From Kordiimonas sp. SCSIO 12603 (GTDB taxonomy: Bacteria; Pseudomonadota; Alphaproteobacteria; Sphingomonadales; Kordiimonadaceae): a DNA stretch of 64,000 nt. Each line of letters begins with the position of its first letter. Position 1 is the stretch's first letter. Both the position numbers and the translations under genes were made by a program. The stretch covers positions 2,517,520 through 2,581,519 of the forward strand of contig NZ_CP073748.1 of assembly GCF_024398035.1 (NCBI RefSeq), in the 5' to 3' direction. This document shows positions 1-7,959 of this stretch, piece by piece. The notes under the pieces were generated by a model. That model saw only the letters and a list, made by a program, of their open reading frames with translations, was not told the origin of the DNA and made no database searches.

Positions 1-8
1 CTATGATG

Positions 9-560
9 TTATCTTTCGAGAGTACTAATACGGCGAATTTTGCGCTGCAGCTGCAAAATTCCGTAGATGAGTGCTTCAGCAGTTGGAGGACAGCCCGGCA
101 CATAAATATCTACCGGCACAATACGGTCACAACCGCGAACTACTGAATAAGAATAGTGGTAATATCCACCACCATTCGCGCAGCTACCCATAGAAATAAC
201 GTAGCGCGGCTCAGGCATCTGGTCATAAACCTTACGCATCGCTGGCGCCATCTTATTAGTGAGCGTACCCGCAACGATCATCACATCACTCTGGCGCGGG
301 CTACCACGCGGAGCAAAACCGAAACGTTCAACGTCATAACGAGGCATGCTTGAGTGCATCATTTCAACAGCACAACATGCCAAACCGAAGGTCATCCACC
401 AAAGAGAGCCGGTACGCGCCCAGGCAATCAGATCTTCCAAATTGGCAACAACGAACCCCTTATCCTGAAGTTCGTCATTAAGACCTTGGAAAAACTCTGT
501 CTCTGCCGGGTTCTTACCACCCTCTGCAACAGCAGGATGACTGGATTGTACTACTCCCAT
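9..560 (-). CDS. nuoB: NADH-quinone oxidoreductase subunit B
   Basis: Peripheral-arm subunit of respiratory complex I that holds the last Fe-S cluster, N2, before quinone. The cluster ligands are visible as the tandem Cys62-Cys63 in LACCAVEM, Cys127 in MGSCANGG and Cys157 in VPGCPPT. The frame also opens at 581 (ATGGAACAAAGG). I chose the ATG at 560 because AGGAGC lies 6-7 bases before it and the resulting 183 residues fit the family. The start overlaps the last 10 bases of nuoA, which suggests translational coupling. nuoC would be expected next, beyond the left edge of the window. Confidence 0.97.
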   Translation of the reverse strand: MGVVQSSHPAVAEGGKNPAETEFFQGLNDELQDKGFVVANLEDLIAWARTGSLWWMTFGLACCAVEMMHSSMPRYDVERFGFAPRGSPRQSDVMIVAGTLTNKMAPAMRKVYDQMPEPRYVISMGSCANGGGYYHYSYSVVRGCDRIVPVDIYVPGCPPTAEALIYGILQLQRKIRRISTLER

Positions 561-916
561 TCCAGCGCTCCTTTGTTCCATTCATACACGAAACCAACAG
601 TCAGCACTCCGAGGAAGATCATCATTGACCAGAAACCGAACACACCAATTGAACCGAGAGCTACCGCCCAAGGGAATAAGAATGCCACTTCAAGGTCGAA
701 AATAATGAAGAGGATAGCAACAAGATAGAAACGTACATCAAACTGATGACGGCTATCTTCGAATGCTTCAAATCCACATTCGTACGCTGACAGCTTTTCT
801 TCATCAGGGTTCTGGCGTGCAATAAGCACAGCAGCGCCCACGAAGACTAATGAAAATACAATAGCGATCCCTAGAAAGATAAGGATCGGAAGATATTGGA
901 TGAGCAACGACTCCAT
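551..916 (-). CDS. nuoA: NADH-quinone oxidoreductase subunit A
   Basis: Small inner-membrane subunit of complex I, 121 residues, the usual length. Three hydrophobic segments lie at about residues 5-32, 63-83 and 90-112. The loop between the first two carries the family signature YECGFEAF. It is the first gene of the nuo operon and overlaps nuoB. The promoter must lie in the 240-base gap between it and the tRNA-Asp genes, where an inverted repeat ATTCCG-N6-CGGAAT sits at 1053-1070 and a palindrome GGGTTAACCC at 966-975. Confidence 0.97.
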   Translation of the reverse strand: MESLLIQYLPILIFLGIAIVFSLVFVGAAVLIARQNPDEEKLSAYECGFEAFEDSRHQFDVRFYLVAILFIIFDLEVAFLFPWAVALGSIGVFGFWSMMIFLGVLTVGFVYEWNKGALEWE

Positions 917-1115
917 GGGAGTCCCTTTTTGTTTATTGGCCCTAAATTACAGCGCTCTTTTAATGGGGTTAACCCAATCAGTAAAGAGAGAATTTTGCCT
1001 CATTGAACACAGAAATAAGTTTATGCCCTCTTTTTAGTAAAGAAAAGCTTACATTCCGCTTTTACGGAATTTTACAAGAACGGATTGTGGAGAGTTTTAT
1101 CAGTACAAAACGAAA

Positions 1116-1145
1116 AAAGCGCACCACAATTAAGTGACGCGCTTT
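1116..1145 (-). terminator. Terminator of tRNA-Asp copy 1
   Basis: On the minus strand, AAAGCGC pairs with GCGCTTT across a GTCAC/GTGGT inner region, followed by a T run. It ends transcription just after tRNA-Asp copy 1. Copies 2 and 3 have a similar hairpin. Confidence 0.75.
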
Positions 1146-1158
1146 CCAAACAAACAAG

Positions 1159-1235
1159 TGGCGCGAGTGACGGGACTCGAACCCGCGACCCTCGGCGTGA
1201 CAGGCCGATACTCTAACCAACTGAGCTACACCCGC
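1159..1235 (-). tRNA. tRNA-Asp (GTC), copy 1
   Basis: A complete cloverleaf on the minus strand: acceptor GCGGGTG/CACTCGC, D loop AGTTGGTTA, anticodon GTC in the loop CTGTCAC, T arm GGTTCGAGTCC, discriminator G and encoded CCA. It is the most divergently flanked of three identical copies. Confidence 0.97.
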
Positions 1236-1344
1236 GCTTTGCTTGTGGGCCAGTATTTAGAATTTCCTGACCACCATGTCAATCAAAGAAATACATTTTT
1301 TGGATTTTTTTTGTGTGAGAACAAATAGTTACGTCAGAATCAAA

Positions 1345-1374
1345 AAAGCGTGCCACACTGAAGTGACACGCTTT
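1345..1374 (-). terminator. Terminator of tRNA-Asp copy 2
   Basis: AAGCGTG pairs with CACGCTT on the minus strand and is followed by a run of six T. It lies directly downstream of tRNA-Asp copy 2. Confidence 0.75.
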
Positions 1375-1388
1375 TATTTTGAAGCAAG

Positions 1389-1465
1389 TGGCGCGAGTGA
1401 CGGGACTCGAACCCGCGACCCTCGGCGTGACAGGCCGATACTCTAACCAACTGAGCTACACCCGC
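1389..1465 (-). tRNA. tRNA-Asp (GTC), copy 2
   Basis: Identical in sequence to copies 1 and 3, with encoded CCA. It has its own terminator, so it is probably transcribed as a separate unit rather than as part of one array transcript. Confidence 0.97.
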
Positions 1466-1788
1466 GCTTTGCTTGCGGAGCGGGTTTTAGAATTTCCCAC
1501 ACCTCATGTCAATCAAAGAAAGTGCTTTTTTATATTTTTTTTAGGCGCCCAAAAGGAAGCGTCCTTAAAGCTACAGGAAACAGTAACTTTTCTGAAAGAT
1601 TACTGACTACATCTATCGCTGTTTCCATACATGGAAAAAGCGCACATCCAGTTATTACTACCTAAAAGGAGAGATTCGACACAAAATTAAGAACAGACAT
1701 AGCACGCAAATCGATCTGTACCGTGAGAGCATATAAAAATAAAAAAAGCGCGTCACACTGAAGTGACACGCTTTTATTTTGAAGCAAG
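1466..1788. other. Gene-free stretch between tRNA-Asp copies 2 and 3
   Basis: No convincing protein gene. It holds the promoter side of tRNA-Asp copy 2 (part of repeat A), about 230 bases of AT-rich sequence in which I see nothing, and the terminator of tRNA-Asp copy 3. Predicted reading frames that cross it are tRNA shadows. Confidence 0.6.
1746..1774 (-). terminator. Terminator of tRNA-Asp copy 3
   Basis: On the minus strand an AAGCG/CGCTT stem is extended by GTCAC/GTGAC across one mismatch and followed by a T run. Here the inner stem is better paired than in copy 2. Confidence 0.75.
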
Positions 1789-1865
1789 TGGCGCGAGTGA
1801 CGGGACTCGAACCCGCGACCCTCGGCGTGACAGGCCGATACTCTAACCAACTGAGCTACACCCGC
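1789..1865 (-). tRNA. tRNA-Asp (GTC), copy 3
   Basis: Identical to the other two tRNA-Asp genes, with encoded CCA and discriminator G. It lies downstream of the small membrane protein gene at 1952-2218 in the direction of transcription. Confidence 0.97.
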
Positions 1866-1951
1866 GCTTTGCTTGCGGAGCGGGTTTTAGAATTTCCCAC
1901 CCCTCATGTCAACGCTCATTTTCATATTTCTTCAACAAAAATGATTTTTCT

Positions 1952-2218
1952 CTATAAAAGTACAAAAGCACCAACCAAGGCAGGCAAAATTAACAGTAAA
2001 AAGAGCAAACTAGACAATCCCAATTTCTTAAGCAAATCAAAAGCCAAGATCGGTAAGTTCAGCACAGGATGATAAGACCCTATTATTCTAACGAAGGCTC
2101 CAACCTTCCTTACCGCCGATGCATCTTGATCATACATACGGTCTCTCGGGTCTTCTGGAGCCCAGGAGGCCTCATAGACAATATCAGACGGATTGGAGGC
2201 TGAATCTTTATCAGACAT
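1952..2218 (-). CDS. Small protein with C-terminal membrane segment, unknown function
   Basis: 88 residues that I do not recognise. The first half is polar and acidic (SDKDSASNPSD, then a Trp-Ala-Pro-Glu-Asp stretch). The last third is strongly hydrophobic, with LSSLLFLLLILPALVGAFVLL reaching the C-terminus, so it looks like a tail-anchored single-span membrane protein. It starts with ATG and lies between the tRNA-Val and tRNA-Asp clusters on the same strand. The polarity pattern makes a real gene more likely than chance, but no motif gives a function. Confidence 0.55.
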   Translation of the reverse strand: MSDKDSASNPSDIVYEASWAPEDPRDRMYDQDASAVRKVGAFVRIIGSYHPVLNLPILAFDLLKKLGLSSLLFLLLILPALVGAFVLL

Positions 2219-2314
2219 ACGTCATCTCGCATAAACCAATACTAGCATAGACATAGCTTAACCGGGCTACTGTACTCAATTAGCGAAATAAATTTAAACT
2301 GTAAGGAAATAAAG

Positions 2315-2390
2315 TGGTGGGCGATGACAGGCTCGAACTGCCGACCCTCTCGGTGTAAACGAGATGCTCTACCAACTGAGCTAATCGCCC
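2315..2390 (-). tRNA. tRNA-Val (TAC), copy 1
   Basis: Minus-strand cloverleaf with acceptor GGGCGAT/ATCGCCC, anticodon TAC in the loop TTTACAC, discriminator A and encoded CCA. Flanks ATAAAGT (2309-2315) and ACTTTAT (2391-2397) are complementary and would extend the acceptor stem. Confidence 0.97.
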
Positions 2391-2411
2391 ACTTTATAAA
2401 TGAAGAGAAGA

Positions 2412-2487
2412 TGGTGGGCGATGACAGGCTCGAACTGCCGACCCTCTCGGTGTAAACGAGATGCTCTACCAACTGAGCTAATCGCCC
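2412..2487 (-). tRNA. tRNA-Val (TAC), copy 2
   Basis: Identical tRNA to copy 1. Its flanks GAAGAGAA (2402-2409) and TTCTCTTC (2488-2495) are complementary to each other but unrelated to those of the other copies. Confidence 0.97.
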
Positions 2488-2512
2488 TTCTCTTCCGAGA
2501 GCAACTTTTGAA

Positions 2513-2588
2513 TGGTGGGCGATGACAGGCTCGAACTGCCGACCCTCTCGGTGTAAACGAGATGCTCTACCAACTGAGCTAATCGCCC
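2513..2588 (-). tRNA. tRNA-Val (TAC), copy 3
   Basis: Identical tRNA to copies 1 and 2 and first in the direction of transcription. Flanks ACTTTTGAAT (2504-2513) and ATTCAAAAGT (2589-2598) form a perfect 10-base inverted repeat. Confidence 0.97.
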
Positions 2589-2691
2589 ATTCAAAAGTGC
2601 GTTGCACCCCACGCTTCCGTGTGGCGTGAGCGGGGTTTTACGGCGTAACGCTCATCCTGTAAACCCCTATTTTACATTTTTTTGAAAAGAA

Positions 2692-2721
2692 AAACGGCCG
2701 CAGGTTTCCCCACGGCCGTTT
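2692..2721 (-). terminator. Terminator of hup
   Basis: AAACGGCCG and CGGCCGTTT form a 9-bp stem with a 12-base loop. On the minus strand it is followed by a T-rich stretch (TTTTTCTTTTC), which fits a rho-independent terminator after hup. Confidence 0.85.
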
Positions 2722-2743
2722 CTGCAAAATACACGTAAACCAA

Positions 2744-3019
2744 TTAAGCGTTTACAGCGTCCTTGAGACCTTTACCAGCCTTGAACTTAGGCTGCTTAGA
2801 AGCAGGAATATCGATCTCTTCACCTGTACGTGGGTTACGGCCCTTTGTTGCAGCACGTTGTGCTACAGCGAATGTACCGAAACCAACAAGACGAATTTCT
2901 TCACCAGAAGAAAGTGCGCCAGTGATTGAGTCAAACACAGCGTCTACTGCTTTACCAGCATCAGCTTTAGATAGATCAGCTGCTTCCGCAACCTTTGCGA
3001 TCAAGTCATTTTTATTCAA
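2744..3019 (-). CDS. hup: Nucleoid-associated DNA-binding protein HU
   Basis: 91-residue HU protein that bends and coats DNA as a dimer. The family DNA-binding arm is visible as [14 protein letters not shown], preceded by [13 protein letters not shown]. The start codon is TTG ([10 protein letters not shown]), 4-5 bases after a strong GAGGGGGA ribosome-binding site. There is no better start, and the N-terminus matches the family exactly. It lies downstream of lon, separated by the lon terminator, an order common in alphaproteobacteria and similar to lon-hupB in enterics. Confidence 0.97.
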   Translation of the reverse strand: MNKNDLIAKVAEAADLSKADAGKAVDAVFDSITGALSSGEEIRLVGFGTFAVAQRAATKGRNPRTGEEIDIPASKQPKFKAGKGLKDAVNA

Positions 3020-3110
3020 GGTATCCCCCTCTGAGTTGAAGAGCGTATTTCGACATTTTTCCGAAATGCGAACGCAGTTTAAGCGCGTTGTTTTCCATAT
3101 GTCAAAATAA

Positions 3111-3135
3111 AAAACCGCAGAAAACTGCGGTTTTT
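3111..3135 (-). terminator. Terminator of lon
   Basis: AAAACCGCAG/CTGCGGTTTT is a 10-bp stem with a 4-base A loop. In the lon direction it is followed by TTTTTTATTTT. Confidence 0.9.
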
Positions 3136-3178
3136 AATCTTTTTTTTCTTGAATTTTCCTGAATAGCTATCAAGGAGG

Positions 3179-5596
3179 CTAATGAGTCGTTAATTCAGAT
3201 ACATCAGACGCGTTTTCTTTCGCATCTGCAGCATGCTCATCATCCTCATCCCACTCTATAGGTTCAAGCGGCTTAACGAGTGCATGTTCCAAAACTTCAT
3301 CAATCGTAGAAACCGCAACGATTTCAAGGCCTTTCTTAACATTTTCAGGGATTTCAGCGAGATCTTTTTCGTTATCTTTCGGGATAAGAACTTTAGAAAC
3401 ACCACCCCTTAAAGCGGCCAAAAGCTTCTCTTTAAGACCACCGATCGGTAACACCCGGCCTCTCAAAGTCATTTCACCGGTCATGGCAATATCTTTGCGA
3501 ACAGCAATCCCTGTAAGCACAGAAACAATGCTTGTACACATAGCTCCACCCGCTGAAGGGCCATCTTTTGGCGTCGCTCCCTCAGGAACGTGGATATGAA
3601 TATCCTTTTTCTCAAACATTTTTGGATTGATTCCAAAATCAACGCATCTGGAATGCACGTAAGAACGTGCAGCCTGAATTGATTCTTTCATCACATCACC
3701 GAGCTTACCGGTGGTTTTAATCAATCCCTTACCTGGAACCGTAACAGCTTCGATAGCTAATAACTCGCCACCAACCTGGGTCCAGGCCAGACCTGTTGTT
3801 AAACCAACCTGATCTTCTTCCTCTGTCTGACCGAATCTATGGCGGCGGACACCGGCATACTGAGCCAGATTTCGTGAAGTCACGCTTATCTTATCCTTAG
3901 AGCCGTCAACAATCTCTTTCACAGCTTTACGTGTAAGTTTTGCGAACTCCCTTTCAAGCGAACGTACGCCAGCTTCTCGGGTATAATAACGAATCACATC
4001 ACGAATAGCGCCATCGGAAATAGTCCACTCACCCTCTTTCAAGCCGTGATCTTCAACTTGCTTAGGAATCAGGTGACGCTTAGCGATTTCAACCTTTTCA
4101 TCTTCCGTATACCCAGAAAGCTGGATGATTTCCATCCGGTCCAGAAGAGGTTTCGGCATATTCAAGGAGTTTGCAGTTGTCACAAACATCACATTCGACA
4201 AATCATAATCTACTTCGAGATAATGATCGTTGAACTTCGCATTTTGTTCAGGATCCAACACCTCAAGTAAAGCAGAAGCTGGATCACCTCTAAAATCCTG
4301 ACCCATTTTATCAATTTCGTCGAAAAGGAAGAGAGGGTTCGTTGTCCCTGCCTTTTTCATGGACTGCATAACTTTACCTGGCATGGAGCCAATATAAGTA
4401 CGTCTGTGACCGCGTATTTCTGATTCGTCACGAACACCACCCAACGAGAAGCGAATAAATTCACGTCCCGTCGAACGAGCAATAGACTTACCAAGTGATG
4501 TTTTACCCACGCCTGGCGGCCCAACTAAACAAAGAATCGGCCCTTTGAGTTTTTTGGCGCGCTGTTGAACTGCCAGATATTCAATGATTCGTTCTTTAAC
4601 TTTTTCAAGGCCATAGTGATCAGTATCTAAAACTACTTCCGCCTGTTTGATATCTTTCTTAACGCGAGACTTTTTGCCCCACGGCACTGATAGCATCCAA
4701 TCCAGGAAGTTTCTTACAACTGTAGCTTCAGCTGACATTGGGCTCATGGATTTGAGTTTTTTCAATTCCGCCAAGCATTTGTCACGCGCTTCTTTAGTAA
4801 GCTTGGTTTCGGCTATTTTTTCTTCAAGTTCCTGAATTTCTTCGCGGCCATCATCGCCCTCACCCAGTTCTTTCTGAATAGCTTTAAGCTGCTCATTCAA
4901 ATAATATTCACGCTGAGTTTTTTCCATTTGGCGTTTCACACGACCGCGAATCTTTTTCTCCACCTGAAGAACACCGATTTCGCTTTCCATAAAGCCAAAG
5001 ATTCGTTCAAGACGCTCAATAATGGAAACAGTTCCAAGAAGTTCCTGTTTATCATCAATTTTTAAAGCTAAATGTGATGCGATTGTATCTGCGAGTTTGC
5101 TGGGGTCTTCTATTTGATTCACAGTCGCCAATACTTCAGCTGGAATCTTCTTATTCAACTTCACATACTGCTCAAACTGCGTAATTACCGAGCGGGAAAG
5201 CGCTTCAATCTCCGCTGGATCAGCCGTTTCACCGGCTAAAAGCGTACCCGTCGCGGCAAAATAGTCATCTTCGCGTGTAAATTCATTGATCTGTGCACGA
5301 TTAAAGCCCTCTACAAGGACTTTCACAGTACCATCTGGTAGCTTTAAAAGTTGGAGCACGGATGCCACAGTGCCGATTCTGAACACATCATCAGATGTTG
5401 GATCATCCTCGGAAGCATCTTTTTGAGCAACAAGCAAAATTTGTTTGTCTTTCGCCATTACTTCTTCAAGTGCGCGGACAGATTTATCACGGCCAACAAA
5501 AAGAGGGACGATCATGTGAGGAAAAACAACAATATCCCTGAGCGGTAGCACAGGTAGTTCAATTTGATTCGTAGTATCTTCTGGAGAATCGGTCAT
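3179..5596 (-). CDS. lon: ATP-dependent protease Lon
   Basis: Cytoplasmic AAA+ protease that degrades misfolded and regulatory proteins. The 805 residues comprise an N-terminal substrate-binding domain (about 13-205), a coiled coil (about 205-290), an AAA+ module with Walker A GPPGVGKT at 359-366 and Walker B LFLFDEID, and a C-terminal serine protease domain with catalytic Ser681 (KDGPSAGGAM) and Lys724 (GGLKEKLL). It ends in an acidic, disordered tail. It sits between clpX and hup on the same strand with terminators on both sides, so it probably has its own promoter. I could not identify a convincing heat-shock promoter. Confidence 0.98.
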   Translation of the reverse strand: MTDSPEDTTNQIELPVLPLRDIVVFPHMIVPLFVGRDKSVRALEEVMAKDKQILLVAQKDASEDDPTSDDVFRIGTVASVLQLLKLPDGTVKVLVEGFNRAQINEFTREDDYFAATGTLLAGETADPAEIEALSRSVITQFEQYVKLNKKIPAEVLATVNQIEDPSKLADTIASHLALKIDDKQELLGTVSIIERLERIFGFMESEIGVLQVEKKIRGRVKRQMEKTQREYYLNEQLKAIQKELGEGDDGREEIQELEEKIAETKLTKEARDKCLAELKKLKSMSPMSAEATVVRNFLDWMLSVPWGKKSRVKKDIKQAEVVLDTDHYGLEKVKERIIEYLAVQQRAKKLKGPILCLVGPPGVGKTSLGKSIARSTGREFIRFSLGGVRDESEIRGHRRTYIGSMPGKVMQSMKKAGTTNPLFLFDEIDKMGQDFRGDPASALLEVLDPEQNAKFNDHYLEVDYDLSNVMFVTTANSLNMPKPLLDRMEIIQLSGYTEDEKVEIAKRHLIPKQVEDHGLKEGEWTISDGAIRDVIRYYTREAGVRSLEREFAKLTRKAVKEIVDGSKDKISVTSRNLAQYAGVRRHRFGQTEEEDQVGLTTGLAWTQVGGELLAIEAVTVPGKGLIKTTGKLGDVMKESIQAARSYVHSRCVDFGINPKMFEKKDIHIHVPEGATPKDGPSAGGAMCTSIVSVLTGIAVRKDIAMTGEMTLRGRVLPIGGLKEKLLAALRGGVSKVLIPKDNEKDLAEIPENVKKGLEIVAVSTIDEVLEHALVKPLEPIEWDEDDEHAADAKENASDVSELTTH

Positions 5597-5722
5597 AGGA
5601 ATATGCCTATTAGAGTTTATTTATCTTATGTATCAGTTTAAGGCAGTTTCTAGAAAAACAGAAAGAAAAAGACGCTAAATGCGCCTTTAACACCTAAATT
5701 ACATGCTTTAGTTATAAAAATA

Positions 5723-5748
5723 GGGGCTGAACCACCTGATTCACCCCC
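5723..5748 (-). terminator. Terminator of clpX
   Basis: GGGGCTGAA/TTCACCCCC (plus strand) pairs with one mismatch. On the minus strand TATTTTTAT follows. It lies between clpX and lon. Confidence 0.65.
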
Positions 5749-5772
5749 TTTAAACAACTTACTAGTCGTAAA

Positions 5773-7041
5773 TTACGCTGATTGATCAGCTTCCTCACGT
5801 TTTTCAGAGTAAATAAGCAAAGGAGTCGCTTTTCCGTCTACCACATCGCCATTAATCACGATCTCTTCAACACCTTCCATAGAAGGCAGATCAAACATGG
5901 TATCAAGAAGCGTGTTTTCCATGATAGAGCGCAAACCACGAGCACCCGTCTTGCGCTCAATCGCTTTACGAGCAACAGCAAACAGCGCATCATCTGTATA
6001 GTTCAGCTTAACATCTTCCATATCAAAGAGTGCTTGATACTGTTTAAGAAGAGCATTTTTCGGCAAAGACAAAATCTTCACTAACGCATCTTCATCCAGA
6101 TCTTCCAGTGTTGCAATAACAGGGAGGCGGCCCACAAATTCAGGAATCAAACCAAATTTCAAAAGATCTTCAGGTTCTGTTTCCTTGAATAGTTCACCAA
6201 CACCGCGCTCGTCAGGGCCAGCGACTGTTGCACCAAAGCCAATAGACTTACCCTGCATACGATTAGTGATCACTTTATCGAGGCCAGCGAACGCTCCCCC
6301 ACAAATAAAGAGGATATTCGTTGTATCAACCTGCAAGAATTCCTGTTGAGGATGTTTGCGTCCACCCTGTGGTGGAACACTTGCAACAGTACCTTCCATA
6401 ATTTTCAAGAGCGCTTGTTGAACACCTTCGCCGGATACATCACGCGTAATCGATGGATTGTCTGCCTTACGACTGATTTTATCCACCTCATCGATATAAA
6501 CGATACCGCGCTGCGCACGTTCAACATTATAATCTGCCGCCTGAAGAAGCTTCAGGATAATATTCTCAACATCTTCACCAACATAACCAGCTTCAGTAAG
6601 CGTTGTTGCATCTGCCATTGTAAACGGCACATCAAGAATACGGGCCAGTGTTTGTGCAAGCAGCGTTTTACCACAACCTGTTGGTCCAACCAGTAGAATA
6701 TTAGATTTAGAAAGCTCTACTTCAGTTTTTGAACCAGTTGCGTGATTAAGGCGCTTATAGTGGTTATGAACAGCGACAGCGAGAACCTTCTTCGCTGCAG
6801 CCTGCCCGATCACATAATCATTCAGAACTTCAAGGATCTCAAGCGGGGAAGGAACACCTTCACTTCCCTTACTCAGCGAACCCTTACTTTCTTCTTGAAT
6901 AATATCGTTACACAGCTCAACACACTCATCACAGATAAAGACCGTTGGTCCTGCGATCAGTTTGCGTACTTCATGCTGGCTCTTGCCACAGAAGGAGCAA
7001 TAAAGTGTATTCTTCGAATCATTGTTACTCAAGTCGGTCAC
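5773..7041 (-). CDS. clpX: ATP-dependent Clp protease ATP-binding subunit ClpX
   Basis: AAA+ unfoldase that feeds substrates to ClpP. It is 422 residues with an N-terminal zinc-binding domain (Cys15, Cys18, Cys37, Cys40), Walker A GPTGCGKT, Walker [11 protein letters not shown], sensor and pore-loop regions and the IGF loop ([10 protein letters not shown]) that docks on ClpP. The start codon is GTG, giving [11 protein letters not shown]; the Shine-Dalgarno is weak. It lies 94 bases downstream of clpP, so it is probably co-transcribed with clpP and then terminated before lon. Confidence 0.98.
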   Translation of the reverse strand: MTDLSNNDSKNTLYCSFCGKSQHEVRKLIAGPTVFICDECVELCNDIIQEESKGSLSKGSEGVPSPLEILEVLNDYVIGQAAAKKVLAVAVHNHYKRLNHATGSKTEVELSKSNILLVGPTGCGKTLLAQTLARILDVPFTMADATTLTEAGYVGEDVENIILKLLQAADYNVERAQRGIVYIDEVDKISRKADNPSITRDVSGEGVQQALLKIMEGTVASVPPQGGRKHPQQEFLQVDTTNILFICGGAFAGLDKVITNRMQGKSIGFGATVAGPDERGVGELFKETEPEDLLKFGLIPEFVGRLPVIATLEDLDEDALVKILSLPKNALLKQYQALFDMEDVKLNYTDDALFAVARKAIERKTGARGLRSIMENTLLDTMFDLPSMEGVEEIVINGDVVDGKATPLLIYSEKREEADQSA

Positions 7042-7135
7042 TGCTTTAAAAATCTCACTTTCATTCTGTCGTCTTGCTTTACCAAGCTTTTTTATAAAAG
7101 CATAAAAGCGTTATCAGCACGTTAATTGAAACGAC

Positions 7136-7756
7136 CTACGCTTTTGTATCTCTTGATACGTAAACTTCATCAATCAGACCAAATTCTTTGGCTTCATGCG
7201 GTTCCATAAAGTTGTCGCGGTCCAACGCTTTCTGGATAACATCAACAGATTGCCCTGTGTGTTCCGCATAAATCTTATTAAGGCGCTCACGAATATTCAA
7301 AATTTCACGCGCCTGAATTTCGATATCAACCGCTTGACCTTGCGCACCACCAGATGGTTGGTGAATCATAATTCGTGAATTTGGCAGTGCATAACGCATA
7401 CCTTCTGAGCCTGCAGCAAGAAGCAGAGATCCCATTGAACACGCCTGCCCTATGCAAATCGTAGCAATCTTCGGCTTGATATATTGCATGGTATCATAAA
7501 TAGCCAAACCGCTTGTCACGTGCCCGCCAGGAGAGTTGATATAAAAAGAAATATCTTTCTCAGGGTTTTCAGCTTCTAGAAACAGGAGCTGTGCAACAAT
7601 AAGGCTGGAAACATGATCATTCACAGGCCCTGTGAGGAAGATAATACGTTCCTTCAAAAGGCGTGAATAAATATCAAACGATCGTTCACCGCGGTTTGTT
7701 TGCTCAACAACCATCGGCACCAAGTGGTTTGCGAACGGTTCCATAATATCGCTCAT
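7136..7756 (-). CDS. clpP: ATP-dependent Clp protease proteolytic subunit ClpP
   Basis: Serine peptidase that forms the tetradecameric barrel used by ClpX. Catalytic Ser is in [10 protein letters not shown] and His in MIHQPSGG, with the downstream Asp in the DRDNFM region. The frame opens at a TTG at 7768, but the ATG at 7756 ([11 protein letters not shown]) has GGAG 7 bases upstream and gives 206 residues, the usual size. It lies directly downstream of tig in the conserved tig-clpP-clpX-lon order. Confidence 0.98.
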   Translation of the reverse strand: MSDIMEPFANHLVPMVVEQTNRGERSFDIYSRLLKERIIFLTGPVNDHVSSLIVAQLLFLEAENPEKDISFYINSPGGHVTSGLAIYDTMQYIKPKIATICIGQACSMGSLLLAAGSEGMRYALPNSRIMIHQPSGGAQGQAVDIEIQAREILNIRERLNKIYAEHTGQSVDVIQKALDRDNFMEPHEAKEFGLIDEVYVSRDTKA

Positions 7757-7916
7757 AAAGCGCTCCAATTAATAAACTCAAAAACTCTGCTAAAAATTAG
7801 ACAGGCGTTGTTTGCCTAGCTGTAGCAAACACTTCTAACTGCGGGCAAGTAATATCCACCACACAGAACAGTTAGATAATGCATCATAAGCATATTTAAA
7901 CAAAAAACATAAAAAA

Positions 7917-7939
7917 AAGGCGCCCTAATGGACGCCTTT
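7917..7939 (-). terminator. Terminator of tig
   Basis: AAGGCG-TCC/GGG-CGCCTT with an ATTA loop, followed by eight T on the minus strand. It separates tig from clpP. Confidence 0.9.
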
Positions 7940-7959
7940 CCAGAATATTCAAACTAAGA

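Larger units (their letters stand above)
1343..1512 (-). repeat. Direct repeat unit A carrying tRNA-Asp copy 2
   Basis: About 170 bases (terminator hairpin, tRNA-Asp and the 5' flank ending CTCATGTCAA on the plus strand) recur exactly 400 bases further on at 1743-1912 with only a few substitutions. This is a recent local duplication of gene plus flanks. Confidence 0.85.
1743..1912 (-). repeat. Direct repeat unit B carrying tRNA-Asp copy 3
   Basis: Second copy of the roughly 170-base unit at 1343-1512, offset by exactly 400 bases. Differences include TGCCAC to CGTCAC in the terminator arm and one A to C change in the distal flank. Confidence 0.85.

Noticed and set aside
1134-2072. Three similar plus-strand frames containing QVARVTGLEPATLGVTGRY
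   Set aside because: They are antisense translations of the tRNA-Asp genes, a well-known source of false proteins.
2242-2607. A 121-codon minus-strand frame with repeats of AISSVGRASRLHREGRQFEP
   Set aside because: It is a read-through of the tRNA-Val array and not a protein repeat.
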